DNA from: Maritimibacter sp. HL-12
GTDB taxonomy: Bacteria; Pseudomonadota; Alphaproteobacteria; Rhodobacterales; Rhodobacteraceae
DNA: 64,000 bases
Assembly: GCF_900177545.1 (NCBI RefSeq)
Contig: NZ_FXBQ01000001.1
Span: 2,822,163-2,886,162, forward strand
Direction of reading: 5' to 3'
Shown here: positions 21,146-29,317 of the stretch, piece by piece
Position numbering within the stretch: position 1 is the stretch's first letter
Layout: every line of letters begins with the position of its first letter
Made by a program: the position numbers and the translations under genes
The notes under the pieces: generated by a model
Told to the model about the DNA's origin: nothing
The model's database searches: none
Seen by the model: only the letters and a program-made list of their open reading frames with translations

Positions 21146-23731
21146 ATGAGCCATGCAAACGATCCCTCGGACCTCTCCGCGCCCCGCCCCTCGCTCAGCC
21201 AGATGGCGATGGCGGCGCGCCCGATGCCCTATCTCGACGATCTCAACCCGGCGCAGCGCGCGGCGGTGGAGGCGCTGGAGGGGCCGGTGCTGATGCTCGC
21301 CGGTGCGGGAACCGGCAAGACCAAGGCGCTGACCACCCGGATCGCGCATCTGCTGGGCACCGGGGCGGCGCGCACCAACGAGATCCTTGCCGTGACCTTC
21401 ACCAACAAGGCCGCGCGCGAGATGAAGGAGCGGGTGGCGCGTCTGCTCGGGCAGGGCGTCGAGGGCATGCCCTGGCTCGGCACCTTTCACGCGATCTGCG
21501 TGAAGCTGTTGCGCCGCCATGCCGAGCTTGTCGGGCTGAAATCGAATTTCACCATCCTCGACACCGACGACCAGGTGCGGCTCTTGAAGCAGCTCATCGT
21601 CGCCGAGGGGATCGACGTCAAAGAACTGCCGCCGCGTGCGCTGGCAGGCTTCCTGGATAAGTGGAAGAACCAAGCCGACTCGACAGATCGCGTCGCGAAG
21701 GACCTGACGCGAAATGGCTTGGGTGCAATGATCTATTTTCAATACTTCATGTTGAAGGATCTGAATTTTGACTACGGAGGGTCACCCAGCACAAAGATCG
21801 ACCTTGGTTCGCTGGGGCAAGTTCTCGACGGAGCGCCATCAGAAGCGCAGTCTTACTCGCTTCATGAATACGCACACGTGATTCAAAGATGGCTTGGCCA
21901 GAAATCTGATCCCAAGAGACTACTTGCATCAATCGAACACAATGGGATTGGCGCAAAATTCTATCCTCTCTTTCAGGCCCGCCTGCGCGCGCTCAACGCG
22001 GTGGATTTCGGCGATCTCCTGTTGCACGTGGTGCGCATCTTCCAGGAGCACGAGGACGTGCTGGAACAATACCAGCGCTGGTTTCGCTACATCCTCGTCG
22101 ACGAATACCAGGATACCAACGTGGCGCAGTATCTGTGGCTGCGCCTGCTGGCCGCCCGCCACAAGAACATCTGTTGCGTCGGCGACGACGACCAGTCGAT
22201 CTACGGCTGGCGCGGGGCGGAGGTGGGCAACATCCTGAGGTTCGAGAAGGATTTTCCCGGCGCGAAGGTGATCCGGCTGGAGCAGAATTACCGCTCCACG
22301 CCGCATATCCTCGCCGCCGCCGCGGGGGTGATCCGGGGCAACGAGGACCGGCTCGGCAAGGAGCTCTGGACCGAGGCGGAAGACGGCGAGAAGGTCCGCC
22401 TGATCGGCCATTGGGACGGCGAGGAGGAGGCGCGCTGGATCGGAGACGAGATCGAGGCGATGCAGGCGGGCTCGCGCGGGATGGCACCGATGAGCCTCGA
22501 CGACATGGCGATCCTCGTGCGCGCTTCCCACCAGATGCGCGCCTTCGAGGACCGGTTTCTCACCATCGGTCTGCCCTACCGGGTGATCGGGGGGCCGCGC
22601 TTCTACGAGCGCATGGAGATCCGCGACGCGATGGCCTATTTCCGCCTCGCCGTCAGCCCCGACGACGACCTGGCCTTCGAGCGCATCGTCAACACCCCGC
22701 GCCGGGGGCTGGGCGACAAGGCGGTGCAGACCATCGCCCGCGCCGCGCGGGGATTGGGCGTGTCATTGGTGGAAGGCGCGCGGGCCGCCGTCGAGCGCGG
22801 CGAGATCAAGGGCAAGGGCGGCAAGGCGCTCGACCTGCTGGTGCGCCAGATCGACCGTTGGCAAGCGCAGGTGCAGGCCGAGGCCGATACCCACGTGGAA
22901 CTTGCCGAGCAGATCCTCGACGAGAGCGGCTACACCGGCATGTGGCAGAACGACAAGACACCCGAGGCACCGGGGCGGCTCGAAAACCTCAAGGAACTGG
23001 TCAAGGCGCTGGAGGAATTCGAGAACCTGCAAGGCTTTCTCGAACACGTCAGCCTGATCATGGACAACGAAACCGAGGCGGCGGAGGAAAAGGTCACGAT
23101 CATGACCCTGCACGCCGCCAAGGGGCTGGAATACCCCGCCGTGTTCCTGCCCGGCTGGGAGGACGGGCTGTTTCCCTCGCAGCGTTCGATGGATGAAAGC
23201 GGGCTGAAGGGGCTGGAGGAGGAGCGCCGGCTGGCCTACGTCGGCATCACCCGCGCCGAGGAATTGTGCACCATTTCCTTTGCCGCCAACCGGCGGGTCT
23301 ATGGCCAGTGGCAAAGCCAGCTTCCGTCGCGATTCATCGACGAATTGCCCGAAGCGCATGTCGATGTGCTGACCCCGCCCGGCCTTTATGGCGGCGGCTA
23401 CGGCGCTGCCGGTGGCATGTCTTCGCGGCTGGAGGAGCAGGCGAGCCGCGCGGATGCCTATAATTCACCGGGCTGGAAGCGGATGCAGGCGCGCGGGGCG
23501 GCGCGCGGGATGCAGGCACCGAACGAGGCCCGCAACCTGGTGATCGACGCCACCGCGGTCTCCGCCTTCAGCAAGGGCGACCGGGTGTTCCACCAGAAGT
23601 TCGGCTACGGCTATGTGATGGGGATCGAGGGCGACAAGCTCGACATCGAGTTCGAGAAGGCGGGTGCCAAGAAGGTGGTGGCGCGGTTCATCCAGTCCGC
23701 CGACCGGGCGGGCGACGACGTGCCGTTCTGA
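21146..23731 (+). CDS. uvrD: UvrD/PcrA-family superfamily 1A DNA helicase with an insertion
   Basis: ATP-driven 3'-5' helicase for nucleotide-excision or mismatch repair and for clearing replication blocks. SF1 motifs are visible in order: Q motif LNPAQRAAVE, Walker A GAGTGKT (about 50-56), motif Ia TFTNKAA, Walker B VDEYQDTN, motif III GDDDQSIYGWRGA, motif IV EQNYRST, motif V TLHAAKGLE, motif VI AYVGITRAEE. The C-terminus is the usual KGDRVFHQKFGYG tail that contacts RNA polymerase in relatives. At 861 residues it is somewhat long. Residues about 175-270, between K-W-K-N and the conserved LRALNAVDFGDLL, are replaced by roughly 96 residues in AT-richer DNA (21665-21960), where about 30 residues are usual. 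The start at 21146 begins an N-terminus ahead of the Q motif; an ATG 54 bases later is also possible. PcrA and UvrD cannot be told apart from one sequence. Confidence 0.93.
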   Translation: MSHANDPSDLSAPRPSLSQMAMAARPMPYLDDLNPAQRAAVEALEGPVLMLAGAGTGKTKALTTRIAHLLGTGAARTNEILAVTFTNKAAREMKERVARLLGQGVEGMPWLGTFHAICVKLLRRHAELVGLKSNFTILDTDDQVRLLKQLIVAEGIDVKELPPRALAGFLDKWKNQADSTDRVAKDLTRNGLGAMIYFQYFMLKDLNFDYGGSPSTKIDLGSLGQVLDGAPSEAQSYSLHEYAHVIQRWLGQKSDPKRLLASIEHNGIGAKFYPLFQARLRALNAVDFGDLLLHVVRIFQEHEDVLEQYQRWFRYILVDEYQDTNVAQYLWLRLLAARHKNICCVGDDDQSIYGWRGAEVGNILRFEKDFPGAKVIRLEQNYRSTPHILAAAAGVIRGNEDRLGKELWTEAEDGEKVRLIGHWDGEEEARWIGDEIEAMQAGSRGMAPMSLDDMAILVRASHQMRAFEDRFLTIGLPYRVIGGPRFYERMEIRDAMAYFRLAVSPDDDLAFERIVNTPRRGLGDKAVQTIARAARGLGVSLVEGARAAVERGEIKGKGGKALDLLVRQIDRWQAQVQAEADTHVELAEQILDESGYTGMWQNDKTPEAPGRLENLKELVKALEEFENLQGFLEHVSLIMDNETEAAEEKVTIMTLHAAKGLEYPAVFLPGWEDGLFPSQRSMDESGLKGLEEERRLAYVGITRAEELCTISFAANRRVYGQWQSQLPSRFIDELPEAHVDVLTPPGLYGGGYGAAGGMSSRLEEQASRADAYNSPGWKRMQARGAARGMQAPNEARNLVIDATAVSAFSKGDRVFHQKFGYGYVMGIEGDKLDIEFEKAGAKKVVARFIQSADRAGDDVPF

Positions 23732-23756
23732 GAAGGCCGCCTCTGGCGTCCTGTGC

Positions 23757-24827
23757 TCAGCCCGCCGGGCGCGGTCGCAACACCAGTTCGATGCGCACCT
23801 TCGAGCCGGGGTCGGCCATCCGCGCGATCGGCACGCCGGTCGAGGCGGGGCCGGGCGCGTCGTAGTAGCCGTTGCGCACCGTCATGTTGCCGTGCAGGTC
23901 TTCGGCCGAGGTGCTGCCGGCGTAGAAGGTGGTCGATTTGACCACGTCGCCGAAGCCGAGGCCATGTTCGGCGAGCACCGCCGCGATCCCGTTCATCACT
24001 GCACGGGTCTGGTCGGTGATTCCCACGGCGGCACCGCCAAGAAAGCGCGCGTCGAGCACCGCGAGGTCGTGGGCACGCGCCAGGTGCAGCCGCACACCGC
24101 CTTCGCGGCGCTCGTCCAGCGCGATCTCGTCGGAGGCGAAGGTCAGGTAGAGGTGGGCGTGATCGTCGCGCCGGTAACAGGGCATCAAGGCACCGGAGAA
24201 AAACCCCGGCAGGCGCGGCGCAATCTGTCCGGGCACCGCCGAGAGCATTGGCTCGGGCGCGATCCCCCAGCCCGACATCAGCCGGTCGGGCGAGAGCCGG
24301 TGCAGAGTGAGAAGCCCGCCGAGCACCGGACCGATGCTGGCGACCGGGGCCGACAGGTTGAGCACCAGGGAGCCGGGTTCGCGCATCAGCCGGGCCCGGC
24401 CGCCGCCCGGCAGGGGATTCTCAAGCACCGCTTCGGCGGGTGCGCAATGCAGATCGACCGAAAGCAGCAGGCCGTCGTAGTAGAAATGCGGGATCGGCAC
24501 GAACTCGATCAGCGCAGGCGAGGCGAGGGCGTCGAGAAAGGCGGCCTCCACCTCGGTTTCGTCGCGGGCATCCGGGCTGGCGCAATAGAGCACGAGGCGG
24601 CTGACGCTGTCGGGTCCGAGCCCGGCCTCGGCAAGCAGCGGCGCGATCCGCCCCGCGATCAACCGGGCCTGCGCCGCCACGTCGCCGGGATGCTGCAACG
24701 CGCCCGCGCCATCGACTGGCAACATGCCGGAACTCCAGGCCCGGTCGCCATCGCGCACGAGGGCCGGGTAGGGGGCCGGGAAGGGCATCGCCCAGCCGGA
24801 GCCGTAGGGAATGTGTTGGCGTGGCAT
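23757..24827 (-). CDS. Double-domain RidA/YjgF-family protein
   Basis: A 356-residue protein with two RidA-like halves. The N-terminal half has W-S-S-G-M-L and a run resembling the RidA helix (about 30-90). The C-terminal half (about 240-356) has a clearer RidA pattern: NGIAAVLAEHGLGFGDVVKSTTFY, with the family's P-A-S-T-G-V and V-R-I-E-L-V-L end. RidA proteins deaminate reactive enamines/imines or act as related hydrolases; the substrate here is not evident. It lies 8 bases after the stop of the upstream isomerase-like gene, and that TAG stop forms part of its Shine-Dalgarno (TAGGAGAG), so the two are probably translated together. The pairing suggests catabolism of an amino- or dicarboxylic compound, which is inference. 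Confidence 0.75.
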   Translation of the reverse strand: MPRQHIPYGSGWAMPFPAPYPALVRDGDRAWSSGMLPVDGAGALQHPGDVAAQARLIAGRIAPLLAEAGLGPDSVSRLVLYCASPDARDETEVEAAFLDALASPALIEFVPIPHFYYDGLLLSVDLHCAPAEAVLENPLPGGGRARLMREPGSLVLNLSAPVASIGPVLGGLLTLHRLSPDRLMSGWGIAPEPMLSAVPGQIAPRLPGFFSGALMPCYRRDDHAHLYLTFASDEIALDERREGGVRLHLARAHDLAVLDARFLGGAAVGITDQTRAVMNGIAAVLAEHGLGFGDVVKSTTFYAGSTSAEDLHGNMTVRNGYYDAPGPASTGVPIARMADPGSKVRIELVLRPRPAG

Positions 24828-24835
24828 CGTCTCTC

Positions 24836-25603
24836 CTAGTGGTCCGTGAACAATCGGCCCTGCCCGGGCAGGCGGTCGTCGATCCCGGCGGCGCGCAGGG
24901 CCCCCCAGGCCATCACCTGGTTCGAGGTGAGCACCGGCCTGCCGAGCGCCGCCTCCAGCGCCGCGATCACCGGGCGGGTGCGCATCCCGGTGCAGGAGAT
25001 GAACAACGCCTCGCTCTCGTCGGCGCAGACCTCGCGGGCGGCGGCGATGATCGCCTCGGGCGACATCCGGTTCATCTCCGGGTCGCCCGCAAGATCGAAG
25101 GTTGCGACCCGGTCAAGCTCGTAGCCGGCATCGGCGAAGACCCCGGCCACCATCCGTGCCGTCTCCATCATGTAGGGCATCAGCAGCGAGATGCGACGGG
25201 CGCCGAAGCGGTCGAGCGCCGCGCGCGCGGCGCCGATCGGGGTAATCACCGGCACGCCGGGCCTGGCTTTGCCGATCTCGGCGGCCACCCGCGCCTCGCC
25301 GATGGCGATGGTGCCCGAGGTGCAGGCGTAGCTGATCGAGCCAAGCGGCTGGCCCGGAACCAGGAGGCGCGCGCTCGCTTCGAGCCCGTCGGCCATTTCG
25401 ATCAGCGTTTCGGGCGAGACGGTATCGCTGAAGGCGATCCGCGTCGGGTGGGTATCGACGCCCTCGGCCCCGGCGGTGAAATCGAGAAAGTCGCGCAAGG
25501 TGGTGCGGTCGGTGGCAAGCGCGATGAACCCCAGCGCCGCGCGCGGGCTGATGGTTTCGCGAAAACCGGGCGCGACCCGGTCGATCTCGATGTCTTTTGC
25601 CAT
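24836..25603 (-). CDS. Maleate isomerase / arylmalonate decarboxylase-like (Asp/Glu racemase superfamily)
   Basis: 255 residues, cytoplasmic. The family signature is the pair of cysteine loops: Y-A-C-T-S-G-T in the first half and I-S-C-T-G-M-R-T in the second, placed as the catalytic cysteines of maleate cis-trans isomerases and related racemases. PVITPIGAA and LMPYM match the two-lobed fold. Ectoine-utilisation EutA proteins belong to the same superfamily, so EutA-like is an alternative; no other ectoine gene is nearby. The start ATG at 25603 (MAKDIEID) follows GGAGAAA; the longer open frame upstream runs through the terminator of the small-RNA array and is rejected. First gene of a two-gene operon with the RidA-like protein. 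Confidence 0.75.
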   Translation of the reverse strand: MAKDIEIDRVAPGFRETISPRAALGFIALATDRTTLRDFLDFTAGAEGVDTHPTRIAFSDTVSPETLIEMADGLEASARLLVPGQPLGSISYACTSGTIAIGEARVAAEIGKARPGVPVITPIGAARAALDRFGARRISLLMPYMMETARMVAGVFADAGYELDRVATFDLAGDPEMNRMSPEAIIAAAREVCADESEALFISCTGMRTRPVIAALEAALGRPVLTSNQVMAWGALRAAGIDDRLPGQGRLFTDH

Positions 25604-25641
25604 GACGCGAGTTTCTCCGTCTGGCGCGGGGTGGCAAGGCC

Positions 25642-25682
25642 AAAAAAAAACGGCGACGCCAGGGAGGAGGAAGGCGCCGCCG
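25642..25682 (-). terminator. Rho-independent terminator formed by the last array hairpin
   Basis: The distal hairpin (25651-25682) is followed on the minus strand by nine T (25642-25650). Its stem has about 10 positions with one mismatch. It should end the DUF1127/small-RNA transcript. Confidence 0.85.
25651..25682 (-). ncRNA. CcsR-like (cuckoo) RNA element 8, distal
   Basis: The loop carries CCTCCTCCC (25662-25670). The stem is 25651-25660 with 25673-25682, with one A/C mismatch. It also serves as the terminator stem. Confidence 0.8.
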
Positions 25683-25689
25683 TTAATCT

Positions 25690-25726
25690 CGCAAAAGGCC
25701 TCAGGGAGGAGGAAGAAACCCTTGCG
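25690..25726 (-). ncRNA. CcsR-like RNA element 7
   Basis: CCTCCTCCC at 25704-25712 in the loop. The stem CGCAA/TTGCG (25690-25694 with 25722-25726) has weaker inner pairing; this is one of the poorer stems of the array. Confidence 0.65.
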
Positions 25727-25765
25727 GTCAGTCGGGGCCGGCAAAGGCCCCTATGGTAACCCATC

Positions 25766-25790
25766 CGGCCCAGGGAGGAGGAAAGGACCG
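25766..25790 (-). ncRNA. CcsR-like RNA element 6
   Basis: CCTCCTCCC at 25773-25781. The stem is 25766-25771 with 25785-25790, six positions with one mismatch. The spacing to element 7 is longer than elsewhere in the array. Confidence 0.65.
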
Positions 25791-25799
25791 TCCGGGAAG

Positions 25800-25827
25800 G
25801 GGCGCCCAAGGGAGGAGGCGGACGCCC
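25800..25827 (-). ncRNA. CcsR-like RNA element 5
   Basis: CCTCCTCCC at 25810-25818. A five-pair outer stem is formed by 25800-25804 with 25823-25827, with further partial pairing inside. Confidence 0.7.
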
Positions 25828-25850
25828 GATCTCTGGTTCGACCCCGCACG

Positions 25851-25881
25851 GCGGCACCCAGGGAGGAGGAGCGGGTGCCGC
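25851..25881 (-). ncRNA. CcsR-like RNA element 4
   Basis: CCTCCTCCC at 25861-25869. A perfect 9-bp stem is formed by 25851-25859 with 25873-25881; one of the two strongest hairpins in the array. Confidence 0.8.
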
Positions 25882-25894
25882 CGGCAGGTCACGA

Positions 25895-25920
25895 GCGCCT
25901 CAGGGAGGAGGAAGACGCGC
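25895..25920 (-). ncRNA. CcsR-like RNA element 3
   Basis: CCTCCTCCC at 25903-25911. A short GCGC/GCGC stem is formed by 25895-25898 with 25917-25920. Confidence 0.65.
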
Positions 25921-25937
25921 CCGAATGGTGACCGTCG

Positions 25938-25963
25938 GCGATGCTAGGGAGGAGGCGCATCGT
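25938..25963 (-). ncRNA. CcsR-like RNA element 2
   Basis: CCTCCTCCC at 25947-25955. The stem GCGATGC/GCATCGT is formed by 25938-25944 with 25957-25963, including one G-T pair. Confidence 0.75.
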
Positions 25964-25972
25964 CTCGGGTCG

Positions 25973-26000
25973 GGCCGCTCCGGGAGGAGGTGGAGCGGCC
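25973..26000 (-). ncRNA. CcsR-like RNA element 1, proximal to DUF1127 gene
   Basis: CCTCCTCCC at 25982-25990. A perfect 9-bp stem GGCCGCTCC/GGAGCGGCC is formed by 25973-25981 with 25992-26000. It starts 7 bases past the DUF1127 stop. Confidence 0.8.
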
Positions 26001-26007
26001 GTAATTC

Positions 26008-26226
26008 TTATTTCGCTCCGTAGGCCGCCTGGCGGGCGATGTACGGGATTTCCGAAGCCGAGATGCCGAGGTCGGCAAGATCGCGGTTGTTGAGCGCGTT
26101 CAGTTCGTTGAGCGTGCGGATGTAGACCTTGCGCTGCTCGCGGGCTTCGGCGAAGGATTTCATGATGGCGCTCACCCGGTCGCGGAGGCCGAGGTGGACC
26201 GTGCGGATTTCGGTTGCGTATGCCAT
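26008..26226 (-). CDS. DUF1127 small protein (CcaA-like)
   Basis: A 72-residue basic protein with the DUF1127 signature near its end: LNALNNRDLADLGISASEI, then a short R-Q-A tail. In Rhodobacter sphaeroides a DUF1127 gene (RSP_6037) is co-transcribed with downstream CcsR small RNAs that carry CCUCCUCCC loops and are induced by stress sigma factors. The same arrangement is visible here, so this gene is probably the leader cistron of that RNA operon. DUF1127 proteins are small RNA-binding-type proteins, but a role is not established from sequence. The ATG at 26226 follows AGAGAGAAG. Upstream on the minus strand TTGTGC-N17-CATCTT (about 26280-26310) is a weak promoter candidate only. Confidence 0.88.
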   Translation of the reverse strand: MAYATEIRTVHLGLRDRVSAIMKSFAEAREQRKVYIRTLNELNALNNRDLADLGISASEIPYIARQAAYGAK

Positions 26227-26495
26227 TGTCTTCTCTCTTTCTGGCTTGACCGTCGTCTTGGTCTTTCCTGTTGGTCAAAAGATGGCGCACATGCTGCACT
26301 CGCACAATGGACAGTTCGGAATTGCCGCTATGCAGAAAGCGCATAAGTCATGCTGACCTATTTCAAACCGGGGTTGCGTCTTGTGCATAGCTGGCGAAAA
26401 CCGCCTCTGAATCAGGCAATATGCAAACGCCCCTTGCGTATCCGACGAAAACACTCATGTAGTGGCACCTGAATATGAGGGAGAGGGAGACGCGC

Positions 26496-27599
<1,104 letters not shown>

Positions 27600-27643
27600 G
27601 CGCCGCGCCGGGCGGCAGAACTCATCGAAACGGACCGGGGAAG

Positions 27644-27680
27644 GGCAGGGTGCGCGGCACCCTGCCTTTCTCGTTTTCTT
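27644..27680 (+). terminator. Rho-independent terminator after mrp
   Basis: A perfect 10-bp GC-rich stem (27644-27653 with 27657-27666, 3-base loop) is followed by a T-rich tail (TTTCTCGTTTTCTT). Confidence 0.9.
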
Positions 27681-27738
27681 GAGTTGACCGGGTGGCGGGG
27701 TCCGGGTGCATGCTTTACGCAAAGCGAAAGGTCATGCC

Positions 27739-28197
27739 ATGTCGAAAGTCAGAACCTGTCTCTGGTATGACGGCACCGCGGAAGATGCGGCGCGGTTCTA
27801 CGTGTCGCTGATCCCGGGGTCGGAAATCGAGAGCACCGTCGGGGCAACCCCGGACGGCAAACCGCTGATCGTGAATTTCAACCTCGCGGGCGTGCCCTAC
27901 CAGGCTCTGAACGGCGGCCCGGCCCACCGGCACAGTCCGGCGGTTTCGATCATCGTCGCCACCGAAGACCAGGCCGAAACCGACCGGCTCTGGGAGGCGC
28001 TGATCGCGAACGGCGGTGCCGAAAGCCGCTGTGCATGGTGCACCGACCGTTTCGGGGTGAGTTGGCAGGTGGTGCCGCGCGCACTGATGGCAACGGTGGG
28101 CGGACCCGACCCGGCCGGCGCCGCGCGCGCCACCGAAGCGATGCTGTCGATGTCGAAAATCGACATCGCCACCCTCGAAGCCGCCTATCGCGGCTGA
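27739..28197 (+). CDS. VOC-superfamily protein, PhnB / 3-demethylubiquinone methyltransferase-like
   Basis: 152 residues of the PhnB-like branch of the glyoxalase/vicinal-oxygen-chelate fold. It begins KVRTCLWYDGTAEDAARFYVSLIPGSEI, the usual first beta-alpha-beta unit, and later has A-L-N-G-G-P, the D-R-L-W-E-A-L helix, C-x-W-C and D-R-F-G-V-S-W-Q. Family members are mostly of unknown function despite the methyltransferase-like name. ATG 27739 is chosen from that conserved start, with GAAAGG upstream; the frame runs 11 codons further up. It stands alone between the mrp terminator and the dcw leader. Confidence 0.85.
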   Translation: MSKVRTCLWYDGTAEDAARFYVSLIPGSEIESTVGATPDGKPLIVNFNLAGVPYQALNGGPAHRHSPAVSIIVATEDQAETDRLWEALIANGGAESRCAWCTDRFGVSWQVVPRALMATVGGPDPAGAARATEAMLSMSKIDIATLEAAYRG

Positions 28198-28253
28198 TTG
28201 CGCACCAGTCACGGGAATTCATGGTCCCTCGGTCGCGGCATTCTCGCCGCAAG

Positions 28254-28289
28254 CCCGGAATCAGCCGATCAGAGCGAATCGATTCCGGG
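28254..28289. repeat. Inverted repeat CCCGGAATC/GATTCCGGG
   Basis: Perfect 9-bp arms at 28254-28262 and 28281-28289 with an 18-base spacer. ATTCCGG recurs nearby at 28300 and 28353. No T run follows, so it may be a protein-binding site or the 3' end of the VOC-gene transcript. Confidence 0.35.
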
Positions 28290-28402
28290 ATTCGCGCGGA
28301 TTCCGGTGCAGAAATCGGGTCTGGCCGCGCTTGGCGGTGCCTTGGGGGATACATTCCGGGAATTCACGGGAAAAAATATTCTTCAAACTGTCGCCCTATA
28401 TA

Positions 28403-28468
28403 TTGTGCCCGCTTGAATACTTTCCGCTATAAATTGGATTTTGTTCTCCCTTTGATCCGCAATATCTT
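28403..28468 (+). promoter_or_regulatory. Candidate promoter(s) for the dcw cluster
   Basis: The AT-rich patch has two loose sigma-70-like pairs: TTGTGC (28403) with TATAAA (28428), spacing 19, and TTGTTC (28441) with TATCTT (28463), spacing 16. Either would give an mRNA leader of roughly 330 bases or more before mraZ. Confidence 0.25.
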
Positions 28469-28724
28469 GGATGGCAGGCCGAACTGGAACAACATGTAGT
28501 GCTTGGATTCCAAAAAAAGGTGTTGATTACCATGAAATCCCATGCGATCCCTATAACCACGATGAGGATGGGAACAGAGGGGCGGCAAGACCCCGAAACA
28601 TCTCCCAAGTCAGGTTTCATACAGGCACCCCGCTTCATCGGAAGAAAGAGATCCGGCGCACTCGCGAGCAGACATCCCCCCAGGTGGCGAGCGTGATCGG
28701 ACGAGCCCAGAGATGGGACGAGGG

Positions 28725-28767
28725 CGGCGGATCGAACAGTGGCAGCAGTTCGATCCGCCGTTTTCGT
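28725..28767 (+). promoter_or_regulatory. Terminator-like stem-loop in the mraZ leader (possible attenuator)
   Basis: A perfect 13-bp inverted repeat (28725-28737 with 28748-28760, 10-base loop) is followed immediately by TTTTCGT. It ends about 43 bases before the mraZ start codon, so it could end or modulate transcription into the cluster. Confidence 0.5.
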
Positions 28768-28810
28768 ATCTGGCGGATGCGAGAAAAGGGACAAGCGGGA
28801 GCCGCGCACA

Positions 28811-29317
28811 GTGGCACGGGTATTCAGAGGCGAAGGTGTCCACAAGGTGGACGGGAAGGGCAGGGTTTCGATCCCGGCCCCGTTTCGCCGTGTGCTCGAA
28901 GCCGGCGACCCGGACTGGACCGATGGCCTCAACCCCAACCTCGTGATCGTCTACGGCGATCATCGCCGCAAGTTCCTTGAATGTTACACGATGGAAGCGA
29001 TCGACGAGGTCGACCGCAAGATCGCCAGGATGCAGCGCGGCTCGATGGAGCGGCGGATGCTGGAGAAGCTGTTCAACGGCCAGTCGATCCCCACCAGCGT
29101 CGACGAAACCGGCCGGATCGTGCTGCCCGCCAAGCTGCGCCAGAAAATCGCCATCGACGGCGAAGCCTATTTCATCGCCACCGGCGACACCTTCCAGATC
29201 TGGAACCCCGGCACCTACGAAGAAATCGAGCGCAAGCGCGAGGAATCCTGGCTCGAAGACAAGCCAGACGACTTCGACCCGCTCACGCTCCTGCCGGATG
29301 ACGACGGGGGCGCGTGA
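28811..29317 (+). CDS. mraZ: MraZ, transcriptional regulator of the dcw cluster
   Basis: 168 residues with two SpoVT/AbrB-like halves. The first has F-R-G-E[15 protein letters not shown] and the second [15 protein letters not shown], the two DNA-binding motifs of MraZ. In other bacteria MraZ binds repeats upstream of its own gene and represses or tunes mraZ, rsmH and downstream genes; I did not find a convincing repeated T-G-G-G box here. A GTG at 28811 is chosen because V-A-R-V-F-R-G matches the family N-terminus and GGGAG lies at good distance; the frame is open further upstream to an ATG at 28739 inside the leader hairpin. It overlaps the next start by one base. Confidence 0.92.
   Translation: MARVFRGEGVHKVDGKGRVSIPAPFRRVLEAGDPDWTDGLNPNLVIVYGDHRRKFLECYTMEAIDEVDRKIARMQRGSMERRMLEKLFNGQSIPTSVDETGRIVLPAKLRQKIAIDGEAYFIATGDTFQIWNPGTYEEIERKREESWLEDKPDDFDPLTLLPDDDGGA

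Larger units (their letters stand above)
25604..26007 (-). other. Intergenic region filled by small-RNA hairpin array
   Basis: There is no protein gene in these 404 bases. They hold eight stem-loops of one type (25651-26000) and a T9 run, all reading on the minus strand as the 3' continuation of the DUF1127 transcript. About 38 bases separate the T run from the next gene's ATG, enough for its ribosome-binding site. Confidence 0.85.
28198..28810 (+). other. Long leader / promoter region ahead of the dcw cluster
   Basis: 613 bases with no convincing protein gene. They contain an inverted repeat (28254-28289), an AT-rich patch (about 28371-28470) that is the most promoter-like part, and a terminator-like stem-loop (28725-28767) just before mraZ. 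Short open frames here lack a ribosome site or typical codon use. Confidence 0.6.

Noticed and set aside
21665-21960. Intein or intron in the UvrD gene
   Set aside because: The segment is in frame, about 96 residues, and shows no Cys/Ser splice start, no His-Asn end and no endonuclease motif. An inserted or exchanged domain is more likely.
25651-26000. CRISPR-like array (short repeat about every 35-70 bases)
   Set aside because: Only 9-10 bases are constant, the spacing varies, and the sequence between copies pairs into stems around each copy. That fits tandem hairpin RNAs, and no cas genes are near.
28499-28696. Small open frame (65 codons) in the mraZ leader
   Set aside because: No ribosome site, unusual residue make-up, and it lies in what looks like leader DNA.
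28739-28810. Upstream ATG for mraZ
   Set aside because: It would start inside the loop and right arm of the leader hairpin and add residues without similarity. The GTG at 28811 matches the family N-terminus.
28680-28810. MraZ-binding repeats upstream of mraZ
   Set aside because: Only one good T-G-G-G-A (28714) is present, without the regularly spaced copies that would be needed.
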